Shown: one piece after another, positions 13,301 through 25,300 of the stretch | Numbering within the stretch: the first letter of the stretch is position 1 | Layout: every line of letters starts with the position of its first letter | Source: Paragonimus westermani | Taxonomy: Eukaryota; Platyhelminthes; Trematoda; Plagiorchiida; Troglotrematidae | Reading direction: 5' to 3' | Assembly (NCBI GenBank): GCA_008508345.1 | Contig: QNGE01000112.1 | Coordinates: forward strand, 75,161-139,160 | DNA: 64,000 bases | Made by a program: the position numbers and the translations under genes | Notes under the pieces: model-generated | What the model was told of the DNA's origin: nothing | The model's input: only the letters and a program-made list of their open reading frames with translations | Databases searched by the model: none

Positions 13301-16112
13301 AGCTGCGCTCACATTATCTAGCAGAAATGCCGCAGCCCTAGTCAACAGTAAATGACATACGATGCTTACTTTCTTCTCTGCGCACCAACCGATTGGAGCA
13401 GACATTTACGAATTTTAATTTGCCCTCTGATCAGCTTCTTTCGGGTAATATCGCCCAACCCTTGTCGAATAACGAGCTTTTGGTGAGCAAATCTACGATT
13501 AATCAAACGGTACACAACAGCACCCATTTAATAGTGACAAGACCAAGTCCGTCACCAATTGGTCTAAAACGTCAGTTGTAAGATTAAGAACGTTGTAGTC
13601 GTAGCAGTGCTTCATTTGTTTAAAAGACGACGTACGACGATGAATTGTCTGGCAAGGCTAGAGGATTCCGTCGGCAGATTTGGGTTTCAGAGACGGGTTC
13701 TGACCGAGTCTTCAACCCCAAAGAGGCGATATCTCACACCGTTGATGGGACCACATGCGACTTGATGAGCTTGCTTGTGCGACCACGAGTGACTGTATGG
13801 AGAGATTGGACCAGATGTAATAAAAATGCCTCGAAGAGCTTTCGCTAGTGCACGATCTTCTACTAAGCAGGATGGTGTTTTGTAATCGTCCGACATGCGT
13901 TATTCTGTGTGTTTCATGTAGTCTGGTTTAGTGCAACAAGAAAACGAGTAAATATACAATGCAGTAGCATTGATAGATACCGATTTCTTAAGCTGGAAAC
14001 GTGCATCGAGAACCAGATAATTTCGGTTCGAATCGTCGTCTGACATTTCATTCAGCGATATGTTTGAGATTTCATCTCTGTACGAGCGGTTCGTCAAAAC
14101 CATTCTGCACCTGAAAGAAGATTCGCCATCTCCCGGTTAAGGTAATTAGATGCTGCGAGCTATAAATCCACCCGTTGATATATCGGCAAAAGATGTTTAA
14201 GCAAAAACCTCCAGCACTTCAATCAACTTCTCTGAACAAGTTTGAAAGTCCCGGTTTATCAGATATCATGTCAATTTGCTGTTTTGCTTCTTTAATACAC
14301 AACTGCAAAACTGGGTATGCTGACCACTCCACGATGTCTTGTAGACGTACTCGCCTAAATGACCCATTTAGACGTTTGATCATCGTAAAGTCAGGGAAGT
14401 CTACACGTCCATCTTGTTCTGATCCCATCTGTTTCTATTCAAATGCCAGTGAGTTGTGAAGAATAAAGGATTGCTTGAAGTTAGGCTGAATAGGTCGGGA
14501 TTCAAGTACGACATTGGTATGACCAGTTATGGACTATCCACACAATCAACTGGTTAGCGCACATTTGTTTGATTCAGTTGGAATTTCAGCATAGTAGCAT
14601 AGCTTTTGTAACATATCAGTGACAAAAATTCTCCGTGAGTAACGCTGCTACATATGTGCCTCTGAAGTGAAAATGACACACTGCTGATAACTCCGTTATT
14701 TACAGACCAGAATGCAAGGTCACACCACTACACAATCCGATGAATACTGTCTACGTAGCGCCATCTGGTCTGACAGTTAAACGCTGCTCTGTAGTTATAG
14801 GAGTTACCTACGCCTGAATATCCTCAGTGGGCGATCATCCTAACTTGCAGTCAGCACTACTGTACAGCATGTGGGTCAAGAATGATGTCACTGTTTTCCG
14901 GAACGCAATTTTATTACGATGTTTACGACGTACGTATAAGTTTAGAATAAGATTAATTTACACTACTAAAGCCTACCTGAAAACCTTCCAACATACAATG
15001 CCACTCAAGTGTCCAGTTTTTTAAAATATTTTTGGGTGCTTCAATTTAAGAATGCAGTTGCAGTGCGCAAGATATGTTACCTACAACCATCGACCAAAAC
15101 TATTTAGTTCGGATGGTTTCCTGCCATTCTTTCTTGCTGGATTATTCTAAAAAGCCGGTGAGCACTGAGTTACAAAATTCTATTCAGTACATTCAAAATG
15201 GCTTAGTTTACCGAAGTGAAATGATCGGTTACAATTTTGCATGACTGCAAGTAACTGGGAAAGTGATTCGTTTCCAGTGGGCTACTATTTATGATAAAGC
15301 GTATATGGCAAATCGACTAAAGAATCGGGTATCTTTCCACGCACATCAGCATGAGTATAGGTGCAGGTTAGCGGTGTGAATGGGAAGCAGTTTATCCCAT
15401 GTGGACTTAAATAGTTTGCTGTGTCATTTCGTGTCAAGATCGTTTACACTCGTTAGGATTATCCGGAGACAGAAGTTGATGGGTTAATTCAGAGTGACCA
15501 CGTGTGACATCCAACGGATTTGCTGCAATGACATTGAGACTTACATATGTGGAGCTTACAAAACTTACCTCAGTGTTGGGATGGACACTGGTCAAAACGG
15601 ATAGCCAAATCAACGAAGTGATCGAGGATAAACCCAAAACCTAACGAAGTAACCCTGATCACATCGGCCACCTGGCTCATCCAGTTCACAGTTCGATGCT
15701 TTGATCATTAAAGTTTGTTTACAACGTCATTACTCAGTACCAACACGAGTTCTGTGATAGTCCATGAGGATGCATTGATTTGAAGTGACGCGACCGTGCA
15801 GTGTAAAATAGCCAAATTTCATGTGATTGTCTTAGATCTAACTCTGAGTTTTTAATAGAAATGACTCATTCCCCGTTGTCCATAAAGTTATCATATTTTG
15901 ATAATTTGATTTTGTTATACGACACACGGAATACAAGAAACTATTATGACCAAGAAATAATCACCTTTCCTTTGTGCTGCCGAAATGAATAAATATGTGT
16001 CAGCGTTCACACTTTCGTGGACGGAATTTCAAGCGAATAACTCCTGAAAAGCGGTTTATCAACTGTGAATCATATTGATACAAAGTCTGATCAACGTTGT
16101 TTTTATTTGCAG
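4347..16112 (+). other. Large TPST intron (11,766 bp)
   Basis: The donor is T/GTAAGC and the acceptor is TTTATTTGCAG at 16102-16112. The intron is AT-rich with many short open frames on both strands. None has a motif I recognise, and neighbouring frames are equally open or closed. Two abutting minus-strand frames at 9384-9877 are the longest unexplained open stretch and show no family signature. I see no well-preserved transposon in it. Confidence 0.75.
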
Positions 16113-16188
16113 CTTTTTTAAACGTTCCGTGGGACCCTGTGGTGCTTCATCATGAGAATTTTGTGAACAAGACTGTGTTTGTGAGCAG
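16113..16188 (+). CDS. TPST: Tyrosylprotein sulfotransferase, short internal exon
   Basis: This 76-bp exon is too short for ordinary ORF finding. CT completes the serine codon begun at 4346. Then come FLNVPWDPVVLHHE (16115-16156) and NFVNKTVFVS, ending AG before GTGAGT at 16189. It corresponds to the TPST segment with consensus FL-x(2)-PW-x(3)-VLHHE-x(2)-I-x-K-x(2)-VS that follows the second disulfide. Acceptor, donor and both phases fit. The VLHHE string is nearly invariant in the family, so I am confident despite the size. Confidence 0.9.
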
Positions 16189-17331
16189 GTGAGTAATCTT
16201 ACAGATCTGACATTTTATACTGGCATTCAAAAAATGCACCTCCACACCGCACTAAATTGAAGTCGGATTGTAATCTGACGATTGTCTTGTGGTCCATGCA
16301 ACTTGTCCACTGCACGTAATGAACTCACTATCGTGACTTCCGATATCTGACCAATTTCCCAACTTCTTCATTCGTGCACAAAGAAGACATGTGCTGCGAG
16401 ATGTTGATAGTTCGTTTATTCTCATCAGTCGAAAAACGAATGTTATATATAACAGATAACTATAGGTAGACAGGGTATGGACAGGCACACAATCACATCG
16501 TGTATTATGTCATCACCACCACGACAACCCTGTGGGCTGATCCAACCAGTTTTTTGCACATAGCACGGGCTAGTGAGTTCTAGTTAACATAACTTCGCGA
16601 AATACCAGTAGCTTCGAGTTCTGGTTGCGTGACAGTATTTCGAATTATCTAAATGGGTCAGTCTGGTTAAAACAACTCACGATACAACTATCTCAGACCA
16701 GTGAATCCGTTGCTCAAAGCTAAGCATCATCGATCGCCAGACACCTCAGGACAGCAGGTCATAAGTGTGACACAGGTAGATCAAATTTGAATAGAGCAGA
16801 CAAAAGACTGAATCGACACGATCTGTGCTCGAGCAGGTTTCGCTGCATCTTTACTGCTGTTTACTGCAGATGAGTTGAAATGTACGAAAGTTAAAACCAC
16901 GAAACAATCATAAAAGATCAAAGTTCAAAACTACTACTTCAAAAACTGGCTGAATTACCGAGAGCTGCTCGTAGAAGTTGTCAAACTGTGCCCGTGTCTC
17001 TATAGCACTTAGTTTGTTAGGGAGAATACAAAACGTTAAACAAGGAAGCCTGAAGCTGCAACTTGCCCAACCCTATTGACGATAAGTTCATTAAATATTC
17101 TTTTGAGTCCTTAGGGAACTGTTCCTTTGCAAGATCGTGGATCACTCAAAATACTGCCACACCATCAGAACTCGAAGCTACTGGCCTTTAGCGAAGTTAT
17201 GTTAATTAGAACCCACCAGCCGTTGATTTTTGCACAAAAACGGTTGAACCGGCCCACAGGGTTGCTGTGGTGGTGATGACATAATACGTGGAATGATTGT
17301 GTGCGTGCCCATACCCTGTTTACCTATAGTT

Positions 17332-17346
17332 ATCTGTTACATATAA
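17332..17346 (+). repeat. Left target-site duplication of the nested SINE pair
   Basis: ATCTGTTACATATAA recurs at 17691-17705 as ATCTGCTACATATAA, one mismatch in 15. The two copies bracket exactly the sequence that interrupts arm 2 of the larger inverted repeat. Removing the insertion and one copy restores arm continuity. Confidence 0.85.
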
Positions 17347-17503
17347 ACTTTCCAGTCAGCCTCTTCCGAAAACAAGCACTAGACTCGAGTTTCGCTTTCA
17401 TCAGAGCTCGTCAGTAGTGCATATCCTTCCCACGACCGGAATTTGAACTCCGGCCATTCCAATCATGAGGCGACCGTGTTAACCACTGTGCCATTGACCT
17501 CAC
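17347..17503 (-). mobile_element. tRNA-derived SINE with hammerhead, minus copy of a head-to-head pair
   Basis: Read on the minus strand it starts GTGAGGTCAATGG and has an A box (TGGCACAGTGGT), a B box (AGTTCAAATTCC), the ribozyme at 17376-17420, then GAGGCTGACTGGAAAGT, where it is cut off. Boxes are spaced as in a tRNA. It abuts the plus-strand copy at 17504. Together they lie between one pair of target-site duplications, so they went in as a single inverted dimer or formed at insertion. Confidence 0.85.
17376..17420 (-). ncRNA. Type I hammerhead ribozyme motif, one stem II mismatch
   Basis: On the minus strand the order is stem I GCACTA, core CTGACGA, stem II GCTCT-GATG-AAAGC (one C/A mismatch), GAA, stem III ACTC/GAGT with no loop, cleavage base C (complement of 17382), then TAGTGC closing stem I perfectly. 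All catalytic-core bases of the hammerhead consensus are present. Predicted cleavage is 3' of that C. Activity is inferred, not shown. Confidence 0.85.
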
Positions 17504-17690
17504 AGTAGTTCAAATCCTGGTCGTGGCAAGGATATACACTACTGACGAGCTCTAATGAGAGCGAAACTCGAGTCTAGTGCTTGTTTTTGAAAGGGGCTGG
17601 CTGGAAGGTCTATCTGAATGCGAAGGCTGCGATCAAATGTGAGTGACGGTCAACGTGAAAATAAACCAAATCCCCGACTACTCATCAGTA
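17504..17690 (+). mobile_element. SINE with hammerhead, plus copy of the pair, truncated 5'
   Basis: It starts at the B box (AGTTCAAATCC) without the A-box half. It then carries the ribozyme, GGCTGGCTGGAAGGTCTATC, and the full family 3' end: GCGATCAAATGTGAGTGA, GTGAAAATAAACCAAATCC and CCGACTACTCATCAGTA. It is followed by the right target-site duplication at 17691-17705. The reverse complement of this 3' end forms the 5' end of the copies at 26751 and 44609. Confidence 0.85.
17536..17580 (+). ncRNA. Intact type I hammerhead ribozyme
   Basis: The best copy in the window. Stem I is CACTA (17537-17541) with TAGTG (17575-17579). The core is CTGACGA (17542-17548). Stem II is GCTCT (17549-17553), loop AATG, AGAGC (17558-17562), five perfect pairs. 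GAA is 17563-17565. Stem III is ACTC/GAGT (17566-17573), a loopless palindrome. C17 is 17574, the predicted cleavage position. The layout equals that of schistosome Sm-alpha hammerheads. A loopless stem III is expected to work better as a dimer, as reported for other minimal type I motifs. Confidence 0.92.
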
Positions 17691-18230
17691 ATCTGCTACA
17701 TATAACTTGCGTATTTCACGTTTTCGACTGATGAGAATAAACAAAATGTCAACATATCGTAGCGCATGTCTTCCTTGTGAACCGATAAAATTATGACTAG
17801 GAACCCGTTAGTCAAGCCCCTAACTTCCATCTAAGTTTCACTTCAGCAGCCAGTGGTCGTTTAATCCAAGTTTCTAGGTGTTACACAAAATCATACACGG
17901 AAGGGAACAAGAATAAACCAATGGAAAACTAATCTAGCATTTTGTGTTGGTCACTCTTAACTCGATATTTGGCACCAGGAATTTCTTTTAATTTTGAACA
18001 AGACTTGATGTTCAGTCGTTGAGTTTGGATAGATTACTAGCTTGAGACGTATCATTCTTCCGGAGTTGAATCCAATGCACTCCGTTTCTGGATATCTGAA
18101 TCAATTACATTGGTTTTGGTTTTCAATGAGAGCTTTAACTAACGCACCACAGTTGTATTCAGCAAATGGTGTATAGTTCGGAAAAATGAATAAATCCTGA
18201 AAGCCATTGGGCAACTGAAAGACAGATATA

Positions 18231-18420
18231 GTCAATGACAAATTTCATGTTCACTTGAGCTTTGAGATGACTCTTCTGGAAAGTAAGCTTCAAACCCTAT
18301 TTTTGTACGCGTTCAGACCTGTCAGTTGTGCATATGTTTGCTAAGGACGAAATTTAAAACTCAGCCATTTTACTACCAGACAACTGAGTTTATCACAACG
18401 TCACTGCCAGCAATTTAGGC
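18231..18420 (-). mobile_element. Old SINE relic
   Basis: On the minus strand the order of the family is still visible: a box-B-like stretch (GAGTTTTAAATTTCG), CATATGCACAACTGACAGG where the ribozyme starts, TTTCCAGAAGAG, and a tail AAGTGAACATGAAATTTG. It is much diverged and the ribozyme is broken. Confidence 0.45.
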
Positions 18421-21400
18421 AGTTATTTATTCGTTTGTCACGATCATTACCATAACTGAATAGTATTGTAGTTTGAGCTGCCATTCGTGGAGAAAGTGAG
18501 GTGGAATAAATTAGAAGAACAAAGCAAAAGCAAAGAAAAGTTAACTAAAACAATAATGGTGTGTTTTGCATAAATACCTGTTTAATAAAACTAGAAACGT
18601 AAGTTTTACGTGTTTTGTATGTGGTTTCTGACCGGCTGTCTACGCGCTTGTGAGATCCCTAATCGAGCGGTCTACTCAGCGTAAGTGTGACAGTCATTAC
18701 ACTCTGTGCTCACTACCCTGCTTGGTCATTCCATGCGTTTACTAAGCTTTTAGTGTTCCTAACAAATATTTTGCTGTGAGGTCACGCAAACTTGGCAAGC
18801 GACCCACTGGACTCCATCCCCGCACATGTACAGTGTTCTTAGTTAACCGAACGTTCGCAGAACTTGTCTTATTCCAAATACACCCCTTTGAACGACTGTT
18901 TTTGGTGCACGCGGTAATTATACTCGTTATGGGATAACTGCCGGATACCAAATTGGTGATACGCAACACGTGCATATGAATCGTTTTTGTGATTCTTAGG
19001 ACGGCATGTCACAAAAGTGTAGATTCACTTTAAGTTTGAGCGATAATCGGAAATTAAGTAACTAAGGCGGTGCTGGCTGAGAGATTCACTAGCTAACCTC
19101 CGACCAGCGATATTACAAGCACATGGAGTGGTACGGAGTGGTCGACATTTCCAAACCATTACATTTAGATACAGCCATATTAACTTGTAAGTACTGCTTA
19201 GGTTGCCTAGCTTCTTGAAAAGGTACGCTAGTTGTCCCGTGAAAATCAGTCAATTGCCCTTGGTTTAGGACTACTCACCTATTAGAAATCTGGTACCTAA
19301 ATATGCCCAATGGCGATAACCAACCACGTCCGAAATTATTCAAAAGCAATGATGAGTAATTCCAGACTGCTTTTCTCAGTAAGTGATTAGAAGATCGGTT
19401 ATGTGGAAGATAATATTCCCCTACGTTCAGGTTGCTACCCGAAATCTCATTCTAGCTGAGTCGTGCAAACGCTGAGGGTAGATTTGCGAGCGGTGAGCAT
19501 CCACTCGGATTGTGGTCGATGAAGTTATTTATTGTGCCCTAAGTTATCAGCGAGAACACCGCGTATTTATAGTATAGTGGAATACAGTCAAAATCACGTC
19601 AAATGTAACTCTTCTATCGCTATTGGTGAACTGGATCAAGGGAACTCAGTGTTTTAAGTAACTCGTGTTAAAAACTGACAGAGCGTTCACAAATCGTAAA
19701 TCACCAACCGTTCGATAAGGCAAATGGAAATAGAAGAGCTGAAACAAAGATTTACTTTGGGAAGAACAGCGACTTTCAGTAGATACAGCAGGAAAGATTC
19801 GAACGTTTGCTCACAGAAACCAACCAACCTTGGATCACTATTACACTCTCAATTGTGTTTGGATGCCTCGTCACTGAAATAACCTGATTTCTTCAAGACA
19901 TCTAGCGTCTTCGTATTTAGCTGCAATCATGTAAAATCACACCTTCTGAAGAAATTAGAATGTTGTCGGCCGTTTCGTTCCACTTAACCGATCAGGCATA
20001 CTAAAGTCATTTGTAAGAAAGACAAACACAACTAAGAGGAGTGTTTTCTTTAACCTGAATAGACAAGAAGTCATGCGCGTTTGTAAGATCCGTTCTGATA
20101 GCTGAGGTATGTTTCTGCGTCACCTACACACAACAGTCCTCTTAAACTGGAAACTCAGATAAACTGGTATATTTGGTACTGCTGACAGCATATCACATTG
20201 CGTGCCGATTACCGCCCAGCGACACTGTGAGACTACGGAGTTTAGTTAGCTACACCTCAAGGGCTTCTGACAAAGTATCAGCAATATCTTACTTCAATTG
20301 CTCGACTATTCGTAAGGTACATGGTAAGCGTCAAGTGTGGGTACAGAACGGCCTGTTAGCATGCTTGCATCACTAGAGTCAGTCTACGTTCACACACCAA
20401 AGGGCGCGTTTTATTACTGCGAGTTCTCAGTCAAATCTAGTTTGGTCCGTGCTATGTTAGGAACATTGTGTGTTATTTGAATAATAAACCCAAATATGCA
20501 GAAATGGTAGTCATTAATACCTGAACGATTACTTTCACTTCATTACTTGTAAACTTTAGGCATGTAAGCTCTGTGACGTAGAAGTAAAGTCAAACAGTAA
20601 ATGAATGCATTCACACTCATATCAGCAATTGTGTGGTCAAAACCACGCTAACCCACAGCCACATTTGTGCTCACATCCTTGGCTGCTACTTCCGAGAAAG
20701 CTTATGTTTACTAAATAAATTATTTACGAAGCAAGAGGGACATGGAAAATCCTAAAAGTCTCCACAAGATTTTGAGGGAATCTTCTGTTGTGCCAGAACA
20801 ATCGTGAATTAAAATCTACCTTGTTTTGTAAATTCGTGGCTGTGCAGTTACACTTGTACTGGACCACCGTTGGACTAGTGTTTTGTTATCATGGAAGCAT
20901 AAGATCTGATCGCTCGGCCTCTCCTGGAATGCTTTACAGATCACCTGCATCTGAATGACTTTCGCATCAGAAGATCAGATAGACAACATGGCAGACAGTG
21001 ATTGGACACATTTTAAACTAGTTTGAACAACTGCTGGTGAGACTGAGGTAAATGCTTAACTTAATTTCATAGATCACCGGTGGTCGAATGAAACTACTGT
21101 ATGATAACAGGTCAATTTTCGATGTATTCTGAATATTTGTTAGGGAAGAGGAACCAACCTTATCAAATCCTAAGGAGGCTGATACTACCAGAATTTTAAG
21201 CTTGGTTTCGATTTTGTTAATAGAATTAGAGTGATTCACTTCACATGATACTCCGTATGACTGATTAAATTTTGAAGGTTTTCCGGTTTGCAAGCTATAC
21301 AGTTGAATCTGGTGAGGGCGAACAAATGGCTACCAGAACGCATCCCATTTACCTTAATCAGATGCAACACTGCCTGAGTGGGAACTACTTCACGATCAGC

Positions 21401-22092
21401 CATGTCGCACTGGCTATAATTCCCATGGAATCGTGCGCCTCTCAAAATCCATTTTAATCACACGCAGGTCGCTAGAGAGTAAACTGAATGTTATGTTGTT
21501 CAAAACGATGCACGTGGTTTCCACCAGAACGATGAGACTGGGAAATCACCTTACCGTAGAAGGCACGGGAAATATAGCATCTCCTGATTCAATTATTTTT
21601 CAGCTACCACAGTTGTTCGGTACTGAATAATGCCAGCATTACCGCCGCACTGGTTGAATCATTAGGAAAAGCAACCATCTGATGGCACATTACAGCTATT
21701 AAGCGTTATCGCCATGTGCGCTTTCCCACTGGTTGGTAAATACTCACAAAGTAAATTGCATTTGTTTTAAAACAGTGAGAGATGTTACTACTGACGCATC
21801 TCATGTGGTCTGCTCTATACGTAACCTGTGGTACCCAGTATGTAAAACTGCTCACCACGTCTTTGACCGTTCCTGTCATTATTTTAATAAGTCGTCAAAT
21901 ATGTCATGACCATGTGTCAGCTTTAGATGCTTGATAGGATCCGCGAATTTTTCGGGGATTTTGGCTCTACTTCGCGTATTAAACAAGTTTACTGCCTCAT
22001 AATCTGTGTGCCAAAGTATGTCGTAATCATATGGAGATGGCAAACTTGCCTGTAATTCAGCTGTTTCTATTCTCTCTGCAATTGTCCCGTAG

Positions 22093-22327
22093 CATGGAAC
22101 CGAGCACAAACCAGGTGGTTAATCCGTTGTACGTGGACGCACTGAGTTCATGGGTCTCTGACAACTTGACACTACCGCATGATTTTATTTACAGTGTGCA
22201 TAAGCAAAGCACCGTGCTCAGAAATTTAGGCTACGACAAAGTCGGTATACCACCGGTCTACGGTCAGGCAGAACTCGCATCGGAAAATCGGACACGAGGT
22301 CAATACATTATTGAGAATTTTCATTGA
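22093..22327 (+). CDS. TPST: Tyrosylprotein sulfotransferase, terminal exon
   Basis: Base 22093 completes a serine codon opened at 16187-16188. The exon reads MEPSTNQVVNPLYVDALSSW, then hydrophobic and charged helix residues, then LRNLGYDKVGIPPVYGQ, and ends ...YIIENFH with stop TGA at 22325-22327. It matches the TPST C-terminal region (IERSTDQVIKPVN-x-EALSKW, later LGYDPYANPPNYG), including the ST-Q-V contact segment. The tail after the PP-x-YG motif is short: about 20 residues against about 40 in vertebrate TPST1/2. The four exons here give about 277 residues. Vertebrate TPSTs are about 370 in total, so roughly 80 N-terminal residues lie upstream of the window. Confidence 0.93.
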
Positions 22328-25300
22328 TTCCTCACCTGGTCGGGGCAATGCAACCGGTCTTCTGTTCACAGACAATCAATGCAGTCACTGTGATTTTGTA
22401 AAACATTTGCCTTCGAGATTTTGTTCATTTGTGGCTTAGGTAGCCAAATTTTACCTGACTGACGAACCCTAACAAACTCAGTGTGTAAAACGTTTTCAGA
22501 TGTGATGTTCGAATTGTTCAGTCCGTACTCTGTACACTTATTTTTACTCTGAATAAATACGTAGCGTTGATAAATATTCGGATTATGATTCATACACTTT
22601 TGAGGAACACTTACTGAGTGAAGCGTCTTGCACTGATTGCACAAACTAAGCGCATGTTTTATGTTTAACGAAGACTGATAAACAAAAGATTTTCTCATTG
22701 GAAAATCTCTTCATACAGACCAATTAGAAAGGAAGAATTACACGTTTACCCGCCATATTTTGTGTTTTATCATCTTTCTAGCTAATAGTTATCATCTGTG
22801 TCTTTTACTAACTCCCTTCAGCCTGTGAGCAACGTTTGACTTCCAGTTCATATACCGTATGGCTAGTCACACACTAAACTTAACCGGTATCCACATCATA
22901 TGGCAAATGAGGTACATTTTTTGAACAGATACCATCATATCCGAAACACTAGCAACAGCAGTGACACTAGAAATATGGCTCACCAATACGGTTGCAATGA
23001 CCGGTTTGACGTAAGCACGACTGACCGACGACGGGATAACATGAGGTACCTGAGCCCTTTGACTGAATTTTACGAGAACCATCAACATTTCTCCACAGTT
23101 CACCTACATTCCCAACTTTTATACACCGGCTTTTCCCAAATTTGGTCTGTCTCATCCTATCACATCACGTTGAATAGGACGAGGGAGCCTTATGTGTGAT
23201 AGTCTGTATATCAGTCCTGCTGATCAGATTCACGAGTTTTCGCCATAACATTCTTGGAAATCTAGTTCTAATAACGCGGCTTGCTCCGTAAGTTCAGCCA
23301 ATTACAATCCTTAGGTATAACTGCACCTTCTCTGGGTTTAGATTACACTGAACCTCATGCAAAACGGTAAAAAAACCGAAAGATCAAATGTGCAGTTACT
23401 CACCCATAAAACTTTAAGGTAAATGACGTTGTAAAAAGTGAGGAACACAACACCCTCTTGGAGTTGGGTAAACGTAAGCCTAACAATCGCATAAATATCG
23501 ATTTCCGTTAACTTTCGCAAAACAATCCGTTCGAGTTGGTGAATTAAAATGTATTTGAAGTTTCGAGTCAAATGCCTCTAACGTAAACTCTTCTACTCTT
23601 TGTGTTATTGTAATTCACTATATATATTCCCTTTCGTTTCTAGTAAATACAGTCGCTTTTTTCATACTGACTTAAGTTTTACAATGATTAATTGTGATTC
23701 GTAAATGTGGTTACACTCATGTTAGCACAAAGACAGTTGGGCAGTCCACAATTTGTCCACGCTTTCATTGGACACAACCCCCCGTGATCTACTAGATAAG
23801 GGCTTTGAATACAACCTGTCATTTGATCACCAGTAGTAGGTTTGATTTTTTGGCATGTGGTGTTGGTCAGAACAGTTATTTACCTATTCGTTAGTGGTCA
23901 CCAGGAACAACTGTTTGCAAAAACTTTTCTCAACCAATTCTGGGGCGACCCTGAGTGTTTGCTGGTTTGTCGGCTAAACAGAAGAACCAATTTATCGAAT
24001 CAGGTGATGAGAAAATGAAGCACACTAGCTGGGCAAACTAGTTTCTATCTATTCCCTCATTGTTAGTCGACTGTCCAGTCGCCGCTCTATACTACAAATT
24101 TCGTCTACACCAGTTTCCTTCATCAGCGGCCGTTGTGCTTACAGATCGTTGTTGTCACTTATTAATTTGGAGGGGTTCCCACTGTGTTTGTTTGCTTTTC
24201 ATGCCAGCTGTCAAGAATGGCTCAAATTGCAAAAGTCGCAGACTGCAAGCGGTGAAGAATGTTCATTCACTTAGGGACTTTTCCAGGCTTAGCTTTTACT
24301 CACTTCAGAGGTCACACATTGTGATGTATATGTAGTTTACAAAGAAGGGTTAATAGCGATTTGTTTTGTACACAAAATGCTGGGTGCTGAAGACTGATTA
24401 ATAATTGTTCGATATACTCGGAAACTCGCAAATTATGAACAGTCTTCAAGACCGTAAACGATGATGTAATGTTAACACTGTCACCTATGTTCATCAAGTA
24501 CCTCGCAATGGACTAGACGATGTTTCATATTCGGTGTAACATGTACTAACAGATGAGTTAAGACATCTCTTAACCACTGTTGGATATGCTCCTTGGCTAT
24601 GACCGCAAACCTTCTTCCTGTTATACTGAGGTGGGTGCGTTCTCATCTGCACGAAGAATGGTGGACCCTATGAAAAGTAGAAAATATGACTTCGCTTTTT
24701 GACTCATGTTGGAGATAACTTTTGAGAATAAGACAAATCCTGCTGTAATGGACACGCGTTTCAATGTGACATTGACTGTTTTTCTACATGCTTCCGTCAA
24801 ACGATCACCTTTGGAAAAAGGGCTTATACCACAGAGTAAAATTTACCACCAGCGTTCGTAGGTTTGGTTTATATACCGTAATAATTCAGTCTGATCGTTG
24901 ACGTCATGCCAATACAAATCCAAAATGATAATTTTCACCTAAATTTAAAGTGTTCATGTCCCGCAACTCCTGTCTGCTTGTCGCCCCAGTGAACTGAATG
25001 AAATATACTCACTACTTCAAGATAATAACATTTCACCAGAATGAAAATGTTTCCATCTTCCATGCTGTAGCCTACCTGTAACCACTCAACTTACTGGGTT
25101 GCATCAAAGGTCTGTCAGCTGACAGCCTGCCAGGCTCGCTTATGACTACAGAAGACGGATAAAGTCTGATCCTTAAAAGTGTCATTACAGGACGGTCGAT
25201 AAGTACTAAGCGACCATTACAGAGATATCTACAACGCATGTACAAATTCGATCGTGAGCTCGAAGAGTTTGCCGCAATTTATGCGCTTAAGAAAGATCTG

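Larger units (their letters stand above)
16378..17795. repeat. Large inverted repeat built from Penelope-type terminal sequence
   Basis: Arm 1 is 16378-16645. Arm 2 is its reverse complement at about 17140-17346 plus 17691-17795, interrupted by the SINE pair. Shared landmarks on the arm-1 strand are TTTATTCTCATCAGTCGAAAA (16415 region), AACAGATAACTATAGGTA, the GTATTATGTCATCACCACCAC block (16500 region), AACCCTGTGGGC and CAGTAGCTTCGAGTTCTG. About 500 bp of unrelated sequence separates the arms. A diverged copy of the arm lies at about 43530-43720, directly beyond the GIY-YIG end of a Penelope-like element, so I infer the arms are Penelope 3' or terminal-repeat sequence. No coding part of such an element is visible between the arms. 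Transcribed, this would form a long hairpin in the TPST pre-mRNA. Confidence 0.75.
16189..22092 (+). other. Last TPST intron (5,904 bp) with nested foldback repeats
   Basis: The donor is GTGAGT. The acceptor is a pyrimidine-rich tract ending CCCGTAG at 22086-22092. The intron holds a large inverted repeat (16378-17795), a head-to-head SINE pair inside it (17347-17690) and an old SINE relic (about 18231-18420). The rest, 18421-22092, has only short, unremarkable frames. Confidence 0.8.
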
